Source: Reticulitermes speratus (taxonomy: Eukaryota; Arthropoda; Insecta; Blattodea; Rhinotermitidae). Taken from it: a stretch of DNA of 64,000 nt. Below the pieces are notes generated by a model. It was not told the DNA's origin. It did no database searches and saw only the letters and a program-made list of their open reading frames with translations. The translations under genes were made by a program, and so were the position numbers. Positions 22,430 through 32,929 of the stretch are shown here, piece after piece. Location: contig JAJKFL010000003.1 in the NCBI GenBank assembly GCA_021186555.1, forward strand, positions 46,907,908-46,971,907. The letters are read 5' to 3'. Every line of letters begins with the position of its first letter. The stretch's first letter is position 1.

Positions 22430-23910
22430 AATCTTTGTTGAGGCTACTTATTTAAGCGTGTTTATTTAAATGATTAATTGAAATGTCCTTAAAGTGAGCC
22501 AAAATAAACATGGATTTAAAATACTTGAATAATATGTAATATATATTTATATCTTTATTATCAGAGCAGGTGGCTTCGTAATTAGGAAGCGCACAGATAG
22601 ATAGAGAGGTGGGCGGGCAGCAGATAGTGGGTTTGGAAAGCATTGAAAACAAAACATGCCTTCCATGAGCTTTACTTTTTCTTTACTCTTGTAATGAATT
22701 GGAGGGACATCAGAATCTAAACTTCTCTTTTTTTTATTTCCGAGATGAATTCGCTCCCATCACTAGCGTATAATCTAGGGAACTGCATGGAAATCTGCCC
22801 CGTTTTGAGAAGATGATTTTTGCTGAGCTGATCAGGAATTTTTTAGCCTTCTATGTAACCCTAAGTTTCATTGCCTTTTGAGGAAGAGCCTCTCACTAGT
22901 TCTTACCCTAAGCCATATTAATACAGTCCAAATTCTCAAATTCTGTGTTAATAACATTCTCCCATTTTCACGTAGGGCTCCAAATTAATCTCTTTCATTA
23001 GATTCTCCAATTCATGTTTTCTCTTGATCTCTGATCTCTCCCATTCATGCTACATATTATGCCCACATAAACTTTCTTGACTGTATCATCCTAAATTCTA
23101 TTGAAGAAGAGATAACTAGAGCATAAAATTATTTCTGGGAGAAAGTTAGTTACGAGATGTAATTGAAAATATAAAAAAGGGAAATTATTATCAGAATCTC
23201 TTGATACCGCCCTACATAATCAAGTTTTAAAAACTGCACTAAATTATTACGAACGCCACTTAAAGAAATATAAACATTTACAAACTCTGTGACAATATTG
23301 AAAAAGGGAAGTTTACAAAGACATGCCTGTCCAAAATCAGTAGTTAAATATCATTACAAGTGATGCTAAAAATATTGAGTGTGAATTCATAAATTGGGAA
23401 TACGATAAGACAAAACTTAGGAAAAAATAGAGCATAACAGAGGGAAAGTATTGCATGCAGTTAGTAACGTAAATAAACAACATGTGCAAAATCTTATATT
23501 TTTAGCGCCACATATTTGCTGACTGTCTTCAATGTAACGCAATTGTACAGTAGGGGCAGTCTCAGAAATGATGGAGGTAGTGAAAGGTAAATAAGAACCG
23601 AGTGGAATTCATAAAATTGAATGCAAACGACACGACAAAACAAACTCCGTATTGTGTACAGCTACACAAAATCGAGCAAATGTAAAGCTTTTTAAGAAGA
23701 TAGTAGGAAAACACCCATATACATGTGTCTGCAAACACAGAACAAATACGATTATGATAACGCAGACATAATTACGAGCAAGCTGGCTGAAGTGGTAACG
23801 TTTCTTATGTACAGCAGATGCCCAACTCGAAAATCGTCCTCTACATCAACTGACCCCTCTCAGGTTAATATCATTGTCCTCGATACCTTCGCGAAATTTC
23901 TTGCATAATA
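22430..23910. other. Unannotated stretch
   Basis: No gene recognised. The 22680-23110 segment is pyrimidine-rich and could be an old repeat, but no family was identified. Confidence 0.4.
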
Positions 23911-23914
23911 TTCC

Positions 23915-23995
23915 AAGTTACGCCGTGACCGCTTCCTTCCACATCCCTCCAAATTCATTATTTACTCTCATGCAAGCATTCGAAGCCGTGGAGTC
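23915..23995 (+). mobile_element. SINE family D 3' fragment
   Basis: GTTACGCCGTGACCGCTTCC then 'ttccacatccctccaaattcattatttac', matching 63195-63280 closely. No promoter boxes. Confidence 0.55.
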
Positions 23996-24040
23996 TTGAA
24001 CTGGCGCCTCAAGATTTGGGGTTCTTACAGCGGTATCTGC

Positions 24041-24195
24041 TGGGAGTTTACGCTCTGTCGTTGGCTAAATAGGTCCGATGTTTCGGAGGATTATATTGCC
24101 TTCATATTCATTCTCACAAATCCAAGGTACTCCGAATGCTTGATTCTGAAGATGGAGGTTATATGACCCACTCGACACATCGGGAATAAATTACG
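24041..24195. repeat. Fold-back element, family B
   Basis: Left end: TGGGAGTTTACGCTCTGTCG, then GGTCCGATGTTTCGGAGGAT. Right end: TCTGAAGATGGAGGTTATAT, then GACCCACTCGACACATCGGG. The two halves are inverted and the middle (about 24110-24145) is unpaired. Confidence 0.55.
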
Positions 24196-24199
24196 CAGT

Positions 24200-25040
24200 G
24201 ACACAGTGTAACATCCGAGAAAAACTGAATATTCACCGATAGCGCCGATCAATAAATTATTAATGTACCCACGTTACAAATAATTTCAAAGATTATAGAA
24301 GATACATGTCTGAAACTGTGTACAAAAATATCAAAAGAGTGCTGTCATAAGAAAGCGAAAGCATACAAGTTAGAGAGCAAAAAACCCCTCTTGAATGCCT
24401 ATCATAAAACCATTAGCCACGAGTTCTCAGAATGGCACATATTTCATTCATTTTTAGACAGTAAACATATACGAATTGAATACGATTCCAGAAAAATTTG
24501 TGTTTGTGTTCTGTCATAATTCCTGTCGCCCTACTGACACATTTTTCTGCTGAGGACAATTCATGAATTGACGTCACGTCGTCGGAGAGAAATTCAACCC
24601 TGTGCCCTACATCCATTTTATTGTGTTATCTGACGGCGCTGTATAATTCTCACCTAAATACCTTCGTTCGATATACGAGTAGGACTGACTTTCGCTTCAC
24701 AATACAGGACAAACGATGATAAAAGTAATAATGGCATTGATAAATAAATAAAATAGCTGACAACGAAATTAATGGACAGGCCGCTTAAATAGAATGAAAT
24801 AGATAAAAACACCCGTGTCTATAAACTATTTATGAACTATGAACTGATTCATAGTCGCGATGTATTCTGCTCACTGTGGGAGGGACTGTAAGGATGGAAA
24901 GAAGTGTGTATAGCAGACATGAATGTTTAATATGTAGGAAGAATGGAAGAAGGCTTCCAGGACTTGGATATAAAGTACGAAGCCAAGGTGCTTCCCGGTT
25001 TTGCATATTTATAGTAAATAACCGCGAAAAATGTGCAACT
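24200..25040. other. Unannotated stretch
   Basis: No gene or known repeat recognised. Confidence 0.4.
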
Positions 25041-25044
25041 GCTT

Positions 25045-25187
25045 CTGAAAAGAGAAGAGAAGATGAGAGAATTGAGGAGAACAGAACGGAACAGAACAGA
25101 AAGAGCGGAACACAAACGAAGGGAAGAGAAGAGAAGACAAGAGAAGGAAAAAAGAATAGAACAGAAGAGAATAGAAGAGAGAAATAG
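25045..25187. repeat. Purine-only-like tract (GA-rich low complexity)
   Basis: About 140 bases made almost entirely of A and G with occasional C/T, with GAGAA, AGAACAGA and AGAGAAGA units. The open frame crossing it is an artefact of composition. Confidence 0.9.
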
Positions 25188-25189
25188 GC

Positions 25190-25478
25190 GTAACGGGTTG
25201 TAATGAGATGAGACAGACCCGGACGGGTGTGACGTGGCAGAAAGGCTAGGTGAGACTACTTCCTTATTTCCTTTATTTCATTCTTGTTTGTTTTCCCCTG
25301 TTCTAAGCAGCATTAGCTGTAGGCTGTACTGGAAGGCCGAAAACGTTGGGTTATAAAAAGCCAAGGATTCGGCCCCGTAACTGTGACGTATCCGCAGTGA
25401 CTAGCGATGCTTGCTTTACTGCAACACGGAGTGTATAACTACGCCTTATTCATAAACACTGTCACATCTTAATCCAAT
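25190..25478. other. Unannotated spacer
   Basis: Somewhat more G+C than its surroundings. Nothing recognised. Confidence 0.4.
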
Positions 25479-25482
25479 CCTT

Positions 25483-25594
25483 ATGGGATATTACGCCATG
25501 TCGCCTGGAATTACGTACTGACGTTTCGAGAGATCAAGTATCTTTCTAAACGTCGGTAGATATTTACGAGTCGACACGGCGTAACATCACAGAA
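25483..25594. repeat. Short complete fold-back, family B
   Basis: Left: TGGGATATTACGCCATGTCG then TACTGACGTTTCGAG. Right: CTAAACGTCGGTAGATATTT then GTCGACACGGCGTAACATCA. About 45-base arms flank a 20-base centre. The CTGAAGATGG cores are lost, so this is an internally deleted form in which only the outer halves pair. Confidence 0.75.
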
Positions 25595-25599
25595 TATTT

Positions 25600-26485
25600 G
25601 GAGCTTCAAAAACACCGCTAAGAGAACCTCAAAGGTCACATTGTGGCATCTGTCTTTCAGCGCGGACAGAAAGTCACAACTTCATTAGTCAGCATCACAA
25701 ATCAGAATATCGTGTACAGGCCCTTCGCTATGACTTTTGGGTTTGTTTAAAGTACGAATGTGTCACTGGAATTCGGGTACAGTATTAGCTAATGAGGCAC
25801 CGTACGTCAAAGTCTGTACCGTTTGTTCAATTTTTTGCCTTTATTAAATAAGGCTGGAAGACTCAACAAAGGGATGAAAATTCTGCTGCTCTTCCTCTTG
25901 TCATTAAGCTGTCCTGCATTCAAATTGTTTTATTTTTGCTGCTGTCCTTTCCCATTGTTTTGCAAATTTGATGTCTATGTCAGTACATTCCAAATAATAC
26001 GGTATTCTGAATGGATAAAATCACTTCTTTGTCAAGGCATTTAGCACGGAGGGACGTGCATGTTGAATTTACCACCTTGCAGAGTGAGATTTGGAGGAAC
26101 AGTTAAGCGTACGTTAGGTGTGCGACAGCGATATTGCTTACTGCACTAGCTACGTGGAGCAGAATTCTGCTTGAAAAGGTAATTAGTTACTTTACTTTTC
26201 AAGATATTTCCCGCGTTTTATAAAACCGGATGTTTCATTACAGAAAGGCCCGATATTGGACTTTGCCGTAAGTAAATGACAATCGTTTTACAAAGATTGT
26301 GTTAACCAAAAAGCTTTATATACTCTCTTTCCCCTCCATTTTTGCCACGTGCTAGTCAGCCTAGGCCTCCTAGATACAAATGTATTAATCCTTTTCACGT
26401 GACGTCCAAATTGTGAATGGTCTCTATGTTTAATATCGTAAATGACCACTTTAACATTTGCTTTGCTCTAAACTACACTCTGACT
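25600..26485. other. Unannotated stretch
   Basis: No gene or clear repeat recognised. The open frame at 25823-26044 is short, with a hydrophobic low-complexity translation. Confidence 0.4.
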
Positions 26486-26489
26486 TCTG

Positions 26490-26645
26490 ACTTGCGTTCA
26501 GGAGGTGACTGGCCGGGACATCCACTATTGTGACTGAAGTTTTCCTCAGTATCGCCGAGCTCAAATTAGGTCAAGGCCACTTCATACCATTTCAAAACCA
26601 TTACTCACAAACCATCTCACTATTCGACGCTATGTAGCCTGGGAT
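26490..26645 (+). mobile_element. SINE family D
   Basis: Shows 'gaagttttcctcagtatcgcc' and then 'attaggtcaaggccacttcataccatttc', the D-family body and 3' block. The B-box is not recognisable. The conserved 'cgacgctatgtagcctggg' at the end suggests a nearly complete 3' end. Confidence 0.55.
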
Positions 26646-26649
26646 ACTA

Positions 26650-27455
26650 GTGCCTGTATATAGTTTAAATCACATATAAATGAAATGGCAGTAAACAATA
26701 TCCCGGAGAATGACAAATGCGCAGGCAGTGTGTTTTTAATGCGTCATGCTTTGTTTGTTTGTTTGTGTATACGCGTTCTAACATTCATACTGTTATTCGA
26801 ATGAGATACAAGCGAAGAAAACTATAACGTTAAAACCTAGAAATTATAAAATGGCATAAATATTGATAAACAATTTAAGTGAAATAATCCGTAGAACATT
26901 GCAAGGTAAATTATGTAATAAGAAGTAAGTTGTCTGAATTGGTACTTTATTAGGAGCAGTCTAGGTTTTGGTACGCGTAGGACTTAAGCGGAAGGCACTT
27001 AATTTGTTGCAACTGGGAAGACATAAGAGGACTGGTCTGAAAAGCAAAGGCGATTAACTTCAAATAACAACAATAAAGAGGTGCAGTATTTATCTAGAAA
27101 TATAAAATAATTCCAGGACGAGTAGCCTAGCACATACGTAACGAAGGACAGGAACAGCAACCTCCTTATGGGATTTTGTAATTAATTTAAGACTACTATG
27201 TCGGTAATTTTAATCATAACTTCATCTTGTGACATGTTATTAAATAGTATTTTGACAGAAATTTAAAAATATGTATTTGAATTGGAAAGATTTATTATAG
27301 TAATTTTAACAATAACTCCAATTACTGAAACTACCGATAAAGGCATCATCTGCTCAATGGAAAACTGTAAAAGACAATCTGTGAGATAACGTATGAGGTA
27401 TATACTATTATGATGTTCATATCTTAATTTGCCACATGTAACAAAATTCTTTATA
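26650..27455. other. Unannotated AT-rich stretch
   Basis: Contains a short (TTTG)n at about 26753-26766. A 117-codon antisense frame spans 27263-27616 across the next motif and has no recognised domain. Confidence 0.4.
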
Positions 27456-27457
27456 CT

Positions 27458-27495
27458 TATCGTGATGACGTACTGAGGCCGAAACATGTAGCTTT
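27458..27495 (+). repeat. Decayed hammerhead-like motif, family A
   Basis: CGTGATGACGTACTGAGGCC then GAAACATGTAG. The CTGATGA box is altered and stem II is poor. The right half (GAAACATGTA) is intact. Confidence 0.4.
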
Positions 27496-27499
27496 CTCT

Positions 27500-28205
27500 T
27501 GCATAATAAATGTACAGTTGTGTTGACACTGTTTTATTGAATGTTTGGTTTTTGTAATTTTTATAACTAGAATAAAATCCGTTAAAACATCGACGGAAAT
27601 GTCTGAAGGTTATCATACTTCGTCAAATTGCATTTATTTTATAATTTGCATCTCAGCAAATATTTGTAATTCTTGAGACAGGAATCTCAATAAAGAAGCA
27701 TTAGTGCACGGCTATAGATAGGGCTCTTAGGATTTATGCCAACTACTCTTACACATTATAGCACCAGACACACATTTTTAAAATGTTTAAAAATTATTTA
27801 AAGTAGTGAAGTATTTTTAAATATTTCACAGAACATGCACAATATGATTATGAATATTTCCAGAAAGAGAGCTGCATTTTACTGACATGTCATTCTAAAT
27901 AGAACAATAACATGAACTAAGCATTGCTATTATATAGACGTACGGTATGACGTTTCCATGAAAGGGTGACACTAAAATACCAACTTAGGGTACTTTGCAC
28001 TATTTTTAATTTCAGCCGTTTCTTAATTAACAGTAACTTTTAATTCGCATAAAGACAGAATAGCATGGGATATATATTGACACAGGCCTACAGGGGTAAA
28101 TTTTAAGATAAGATAGGATATGGAATTACATTATTTTGGTTATCTTGCAATTTATATCCTTATCTGTCATTGTCCAATTATTCGCCTACTGTCCATACAT
28201 TCTTA
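27500..28205. other. Unannotated AT-rich stretch
   Basis: No gene or clear repeat recognised. Confidence 0.4.
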
Positions 28206-28210
28206 TTTAA

Positions 28211-28229
28211 TTCTCTCTCTCTCTCTCTT
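28211..28229. repeat. (TC)n microsatellite
   Basis: About nine TC units. Confidence 0.9.
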
Positions 28230-28349
28230 ACATCCTTTTGTCTTCTCCAGCTCCTTTCAGTCGCCTATCTCTCTCGGTTGGTAAGAATAGCAACCTTGCT
28301 CTGAACTGCAGGCTGTGCCAAATTTGTGTTTCTAAAGTAATTACTTCGA

Positions 28350-28615
28350 GGGTATTCAAATCACTAAGAATGGGCAGGGCATGTAGAACGCATGGAAGAA
28401 AATAGTAATCTATAGGCTTGTGATGCGAAAACTTGAAGGGGAGAAACGCTTGGAAGAATGTGGAGTGGATGGGAGGATAATATTAAAATGAACCTTAGGG
28501 AAGTAGGATGGTAGGTTGAGGACTGGATATATGTGTCTCGGAATAATTGGTGGGCTGCTTGAAAAGTGTAGCGAACTTTCGGATACCACAAAATGTGGGA
28601 AATGCCATGACTAGA
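28350..28615 (+). pseudogene. LINE C-terminal fragment with in-frame stops
   Basis: Starting at 28371 one frame reads WAGHVERMEENSNL, then a stop, then RGETLGRMWSGWEDNIKMNL with REVGW, another stop, then VEDWIYVSRNNWWAA. This is the conserved C-terminal tail after reverse transcriptase of RTE/CR1-like LINEs. At least three stop codons interrupt it and nothing upstream encodes RT, so this is a dead, 5'-truncated insertion. It is the longest in-register LINE relic on the plus strand here. Confidence 0.75.
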
Positions 28616-28619
28616 TGAG

Positions 28620-29540
28620 GAACTCTTAGCTTGTCAAAAAGGCCTGCTCTTTGGAGTGTTAGTTATCGAGTCATATATTCCTATTCGTGTATAGTTTGGA
28701 AAACACACTACTTTGGGAATACAAATATTTAATAAATTCTGATGTGATACACGTACTAATTATCCGTTTAATACTCCTGCTTCGTTTTGTCCAGTTCAAG
28801 GTTTTTTAACCTCCTGTTGTATAGCTTCTGTTTTCGATGGTTTACTTACCCTCTGAGTAGAAAAGCTTAGTTGGTACATAGGTTACCAACTCCTGTTTCC
28901 ACATCTTCCCCGATAAAACATTCACAATAATTTATTTATTCAACACTCCGTGAAGTGCCACACGTTTGTACCTAGCCTACATTAAGGCTATTTAAGTAAA
29001 CTAAGAGGAGAACTATACAAGAAATTCACTTGACTGGAGACTATTTTAAACTGTTTTGGAATTTGTGTTCGAAAGTCATAAATGCTCTCTGTCGGTGAGT
29101 TTTTAATATTAAAATACTTGCTCTTAATACGTGATTCTAAGGCACAGAAGAGCACAATGCGACAACGTTAGGTAGGTCTGCTCGTGGCTGTACGAAAGTT
29201 CTTTCCCAGCACAGGGCTGAGAAAGACAGAGCACCAACCATATCATTCTACTTTGTTCTGGAGTTACGGAACACTTTGTTTAAACGGAGAACTTTCAGGA
29301 ATGCAAAAGTGGTTGAAAGGGTGGGGGTTGCTGGGGGGAAATCTAAGCGGATTACCCCTGCGAGACTATTCTCCTTGATGAATGTTGCATGTTCCCTGTA
29401 TCGGTTTTCGAACCCCCCTCAGGACTCACAGACAGTCTATAAACCAGTGTCTTTCTCTCTTCTGTCATTGATCAGTGACTCATCCCCTTTGTGGTTGTAG
29501 ATTTTAGGATTCGTACGTCAAGCGTACATTAACTGTATTG
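28620..29540. other. Unannotated stretch
   Basis: Two overlapping frames (29184-29378 and 29276-29500) have no recognised domain. Nothing else recognised. Confidence 0.4.
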
Positions 29541-29546
29541 AGACTG

Positions 29547-29972
29547 TAGTCATTCTTCTGAATTCGCGGTTTGTACTTCGCAGTCGCAAATTCGCGGGGT
29601 CGCCCCAAGGATATAAATGAAAAAAAAAAATTCCTGAAATTTTCAAAGTATTCTGGAAGGTTCTAGCTACCCATCACAATGTTTCTGCAAAGAAAGGAAA
29701 CTCCGACCAGCGAAAGTGAACCAGTGCAAAATAAAATTAAAAGTGCGTAAATGGTAGATTAAAATGCCTTCCCTTTTTCGTTTTTATCACTTTGTTGTTA
29801 TAAGAACTGAAATAGATTTCAGCATAAAAAGAAACGTTAAAATATATTACTATAAAGAAAAATACTGAAATAGTAAAACATTGTTTTTGGTGCAGCGGTC
29901 AATTATGCGCGGATTTTCGCTTTTCGCTGGGGGTCTTGGAACCTGAGAGCCGCGAAAAGTGGAGGATGACTG
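29547..29972. mobile_element. pogo/Tigger-like non-autonomous element (MITE)
   Basis: The left end (TAGTCATTCTTCTGAATTCG, then CGG) matches the reverse complement of the right end (CAGTCATCCTCCACTTTTCG, then CGG). Both subterminal regions carry repeated TCGCGG and TTCGC motifs, typical of Tigger-type termini. The right flank is TA (29973-29974); the matching left dinucleotide is TG, a mutated TA target site. The interior has no transposase. Confidence 0.65.
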
Positions 29973-29979
29973 TATAAGG

Positions 29980-30262
29980 ATATGAAGCGGCACAGAATAT
30001 AACAATCTGTGTATATCAGACTGTATAATGATTTTAATTTTCTTCTGATACTAGCATTAAAATAGGAAAATAGAAAAGTATGGTCATCTTTTCAGTGTAT
30101 GTATAAATTACAAGTGTTAATTTTCATCATTGACATAATTTTGATCTGTTCTTGCCTTACTCAAATGTCTGTACTTCTCCATATTTTCTAAATGTTTATT
30201 AGCTATTCTAATATTATTGCTTTGTCTCACATTATGTGATCATAATATATTGTGAAGAGTAC
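29980..30262. other. Unannotated AT-rich spacer
   Basis: Nothing recognised. Confidence 0.4.
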
Positions 30263-30267
30263 TGTGT

Positions 30268-30413
30268 TCCGGAATGTGACGCCGTGGACCTCATAAGAGC
30301 CTTACCAATGTTTCATACGGAACCTGATGCCTTCACCTTTTCTGTTCTGAAGATGGAGGCAGCAGATTCCTTACGAACGTCGATAAATATCTACCAGACT
30401 GCACGGCATCAGA
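30268..30413. repeat. Fold-back element, family B
   Basis: Left: GGAATGTGACGCCGTGGACC. Right: TTCTGAAGATGGAGGCAGCA, then ACGAACGTCGATAAATATCT and ACCAGACTGCACGGCATCAG. The right arm is well preserved; the left arm keeps mainly its outer 20 bases. Confidence 0.7.
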
Positions 30414-30629
30414 ACTAAGAAGGGTGTGTTCTTCATGGTTACCACCGTGCTAAACTAAATTCTCACATAATGGCTGCCCTTCCGTTTAGACCACCGTCCG
30501 TACTGGTATTTAAAATGATTCTGTTTTTGTATTTGTATTATTTATGTTTTCGTTTAGTAACTTAGTACGAGTGCCAAACACCGCTCTCCGATATACCCCA
30601 TTGAATGTCAAATGTTCCTAAATTCTCTT

Positions 30630-30917
30630 GGTGGCACGCGGTTGCGCAGTTGGTTGAGGCACTGCGCTACAAGCCGGAAGGTCGCGGGTTCGATTCCCGA
30701 TGGAGTCATTGGAATTTTTAATTGACTTAATCCTTCCGGCCATATTATGACCCTGGGTTCGACTTAGAAATGAGTACCAGGATATTTCCTGGGGGTAAAG
30801 GCGGCCGGTGCCTAGGGATGACTGCCTTACCACCATCATATGCCGATTGTTTCGAAATCTGTGACCCTCAACGACCTGGAAGCCTGTCCAGGCCTGTATA
30901 GGGATAGCTTTACCTTT
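30630..30917 (+). mobile_element. tRNA-derived SINE, family E (well preserved)
   Basis: A-box GCGCAGTTGGTTGAGGC lies at about 30644-30660 and B-box GGTTCGATTCC at 30687-30697, at tRNA-like spacing. The body carries CCTTCCGGCC, ATGAGTACCAGG, GGTAAAGGCGGCCGGTGCC and GCCTGTCCAGGCCTGTA. The antisense strand spells GNRTRDLPACSAVPQPTA. It is the cleanest Pol III promoter in the window and a younger relative of 14612-14902. It is not a functional tRNA gene: the acceptor and anticodon arms do not fold into a full cloverleaf. Confidence 0.85.
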
Positions 30918-30919
30918 AT

Positions 30920-31870
30920 AGTTTACCTAAATACTCCTGGACTTACTCTCTGGCATATTCTAAACAAAAGTTTAAAATCAGTGGAAAACATTATCTCCAT
31001 AGTTTTTTATGTTCTTTATAGGGAAGGTATGACACATACTTCCCTATGTGAATATTAATGTAGGGTTTTTATACGCGTTTCTATTAACAATTCAATTAGA
31101 ATTCTTTACAGCACTCCTCTACTTTTCCAAATCTATAGCTGATCTGCTCTCTCATTCTACTCCATTTTCCAATACATGACGAATTCCTACGAGTCATTAA
31201 TTTCTTTTGTTGGAATCTATTTTAATTATCCCCTATAATTTCGTGTCGGTACTGATTTAAATACGGGAGAGGAATTTTTATTAAGTTTTGTATGCGACTG
31301 ATAAAAGTTATATTATGCTGAAGTTTTTGTAGCTAGCTTTTTCGCAATTTTCATGTAACTTCTAAATACGTGTACTCAAATCATTACTGCCTTCAAGTAG
31401 AGATATGTACTTACACTTCCACATTTCTTGCAAGAAGAATTTATCGTGGCAGTCAGCCATTTCTCTCCAGTCTCCGGTTTCACGTCAGCTAAAGCTAATA
31501 TGGTTAGCGTCTTCCGGTTCCCCGCACATGGCACATAAACCTCTTATAGCTGCTCCTGTGCATCCTTTCAGTTTCTAGATTCCACTCTCTACCAGTCCAT
31601 AATTCTGCTTTCATTCACATCACCCTATTTTATGTAGGCCCATTCTTCTGTACCTAAATCCGAACCCTCAGGAATGGAAATGCAATTTACATTCCTCAGT
31701 ATCGGTAATTAAAAAAATGCATCTTATTTTTGGACTCAAATATTGGTCACAAGAAAAATTTTACTAACAAACACATAAATCTTACAGAAACTTAGTTTGT
31801 TGTCTTAATGTTATTCATATTCTGTGTATTAAGCATCTTATTTGTATACTTCCAACCAAATGTACTTACC
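30920..31870. other. Unannotated AT-rich stretch
   Basis: No gene or clear repeat recognised. Confidence 0.4.
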
Positions 31871-31879
31871 CTTAACAAT

Positions 31880-32035
31880 TTCCTCATAGTATACAATCTC
31901 CTGCCTGTTACGGCTGAAATAAGACATCTTCAGGGAGAATCAAGCACATACGTCTCATCCTTTGTGCTGGATTCTCTCTGAGGAAGACTTATTTAAGCCG
32001 AAACATGTAGGACAGTGTATACCATGAGATAATAC
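31880..32035. repeat. Fold-back with hammerhead-like motif in each arm
   Basis: The right arm (plus) has TTCTCTCTGAGGAAGACTTA, then TTTAAGCCGAAACATGTAGG, then ACAGTGTATACCATGAGATA. The left arm, read on the minus strand, has TTCTCCCTGAAGATGTCTTA, then TTTCAGCCGTAACAGGCAGG, then AGATTGTATACTATGAGGAA. Arms of about 70 bp flank a short centre near 31957. The right copy keeps CTGAGGA and GAAAC; the left has GTAAC in place of GAAAC. Confidence 0.8.
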
Positions 32036-32146
32036 TAAATATATATATACATTTTTAAGTGCGGGTGCCTTTTGTTGGAGTTACATGAACACTAGTTCGA
32101 TACGTGTATCTTCAGGTGCAGTTTAGAACTGATGACTCACGTCTAC

Positions 32147-32252
32147 TGGAATGTTACGCTGTGCAGCGTTTTTTGCACTAATTAATCCTGAAGATAAAAG
32201 CAGTAAGCTCTTCCGAAACTTGGTGTTTGCCATTTGACACAGCATAATCTTC
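32147..32252. repeat. Fold-back element, family B
   Basis: Left: TGGAATGTTACGCTGTGCAG. Right: TCCTGAAGATAAAAGCAGTA, then CTTCCGAAACTTGGTGTTTG and GACACAGCATAATCTTC. Inverted ends with one core retained. Confidence 0.6.
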
Positions 32253-32284
32253 AAGAACACTTGAATAAACACCGCTATGGTAAA

Positions 32285-32650
32285 TCTAGTTTAAAGTTTT
32301 TATGTTTCTCATGCCGTGCATATTCTCATAATTAATACATTAAGCAACTAATGCATTTAATAAAATACATTCAGAAGTATAAAACTCTTATAGGCTCTTA
32401 CATGTTTCGGCACCAAGGTGCCATCATCAGGGAGTTATTCTGAATGGTGTTTGTATGCATGCTACATAAAGAGTGTAAAAAATGGAAACTTCACCTACAA
32501 CATCTCACTTTAAACAAATTTGAAATTTACAACATTGTAATTTTTTAATTATTAACTTTGTACATTTTAGAATTCTAATAATTTAATGACTTTAATGAAA
32601 GCGATACAATACCTATTTAAGCGTGCTGTCCATATATTCCTTTGTTCAGA
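32285..32650. repeat. Family A repeat copy with broken inverted partner
   Basis: The block 32300-32445 matches 45408-45540 (CCGTGCATATTCT, ATAATTAATACATTAA, AATACATTCAGAAGTA, then the motif). The block 32580-32650, reverse-complemented, matches sequence following the motif in the 45.5 kb copy (TGAACAAAG, GCTTA, GGTATTGT, TTCATTAA). So this copy has a left arm with the motif and an inverted right arm that lost it. Confidence 0.7.
32396..32434 (-). ncRNA. Hammerhead-ribozyme-like motif, family A
   Basis: On the minus strand: CTCC, then CTGATGA, one extra T, stem II GGCAC-CTTG-GTGCC, GAAA, self-complementary CATG, TA, then AGAG. The core boxes are intact. Stem I is weak (CTC/GAG with a mismatch next to the cleavage site). 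It resembles minimal type I hammerheads of Penelope-like retroelements, which act as dimers through the palindromic stem III. The extra T after CTGATGA departs from the textbook core, so activity is uncertain. Confidence 0.5.
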
Positions 32651-32663
32651 ATAAGTTCATAAA

Positions 32664-32694
32664 TTATTAATAATTAATTAATTAATTAATTAAT
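32664..32694. repeat. (TTAA/ATTA)n microsatellite
   Basis: Short ATTA repeat at the end of the broken family A copy. Confidence 0.85.
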
Positions 32695-32776
32695 CTAGTT
32701 TAAAGTACCTAAATGTAAGTATAGGTTATGTTGCACAAAAATCTATTATTATATTTATGATATATGTATATAAAAT

Positions 32777-32793
32777 TATAATAATAATAATAA
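32777..32793. repeat. (AAT)n microsatellite
   Basis: About five ATA units. A longer (AAT)n lies at 32897-32925, and a decayed motif sits between them. Confidence 0.8.
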
Positions 32794-32814
32794 GTTGAGA
32801 ATCTTTTAAAACAA

Positions 32815-32860
32815 CATATTTCGACCTCAGTAGGTCTTCTTCAAGTTTTTCTCTAGCATA
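32815..32860 (-). repeat. Decayed hammerhead-like motif, family A
   Basis: On the minus strand: CTTGAAGA, stem II GACCT-ACTG-AGGTC, GAAATATGTTG. There is one inserted base in the left box. Stem II is perfect. The stem III/TA segment is altered. Confidence 0.4.
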
Positions 32861-32894
32861 TTGCTGTTAGAGAAAATCCTTAAGACGATTTATG

Positions 32895-32896
<2 letters not shown>

Positions 32897-32925
<29 letters not shown>
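32897..32925. repeat. (AAT)n microsatellite
   Basis: About nine or ten AAT units. Confidence 0.95.
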
Positions 32926-32929
32926 GATT

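Noticed and set aside
24876-25187. 103-codon charged protein
   Set aside because: The E/K/R-rich second half is just the purine tract translated.
30640-30705. tRNA gene
   Set aside because: A- and B-boxes are present but no full cloverleaf forms and the sequence continues into a SINE body shared with 14612-14902.
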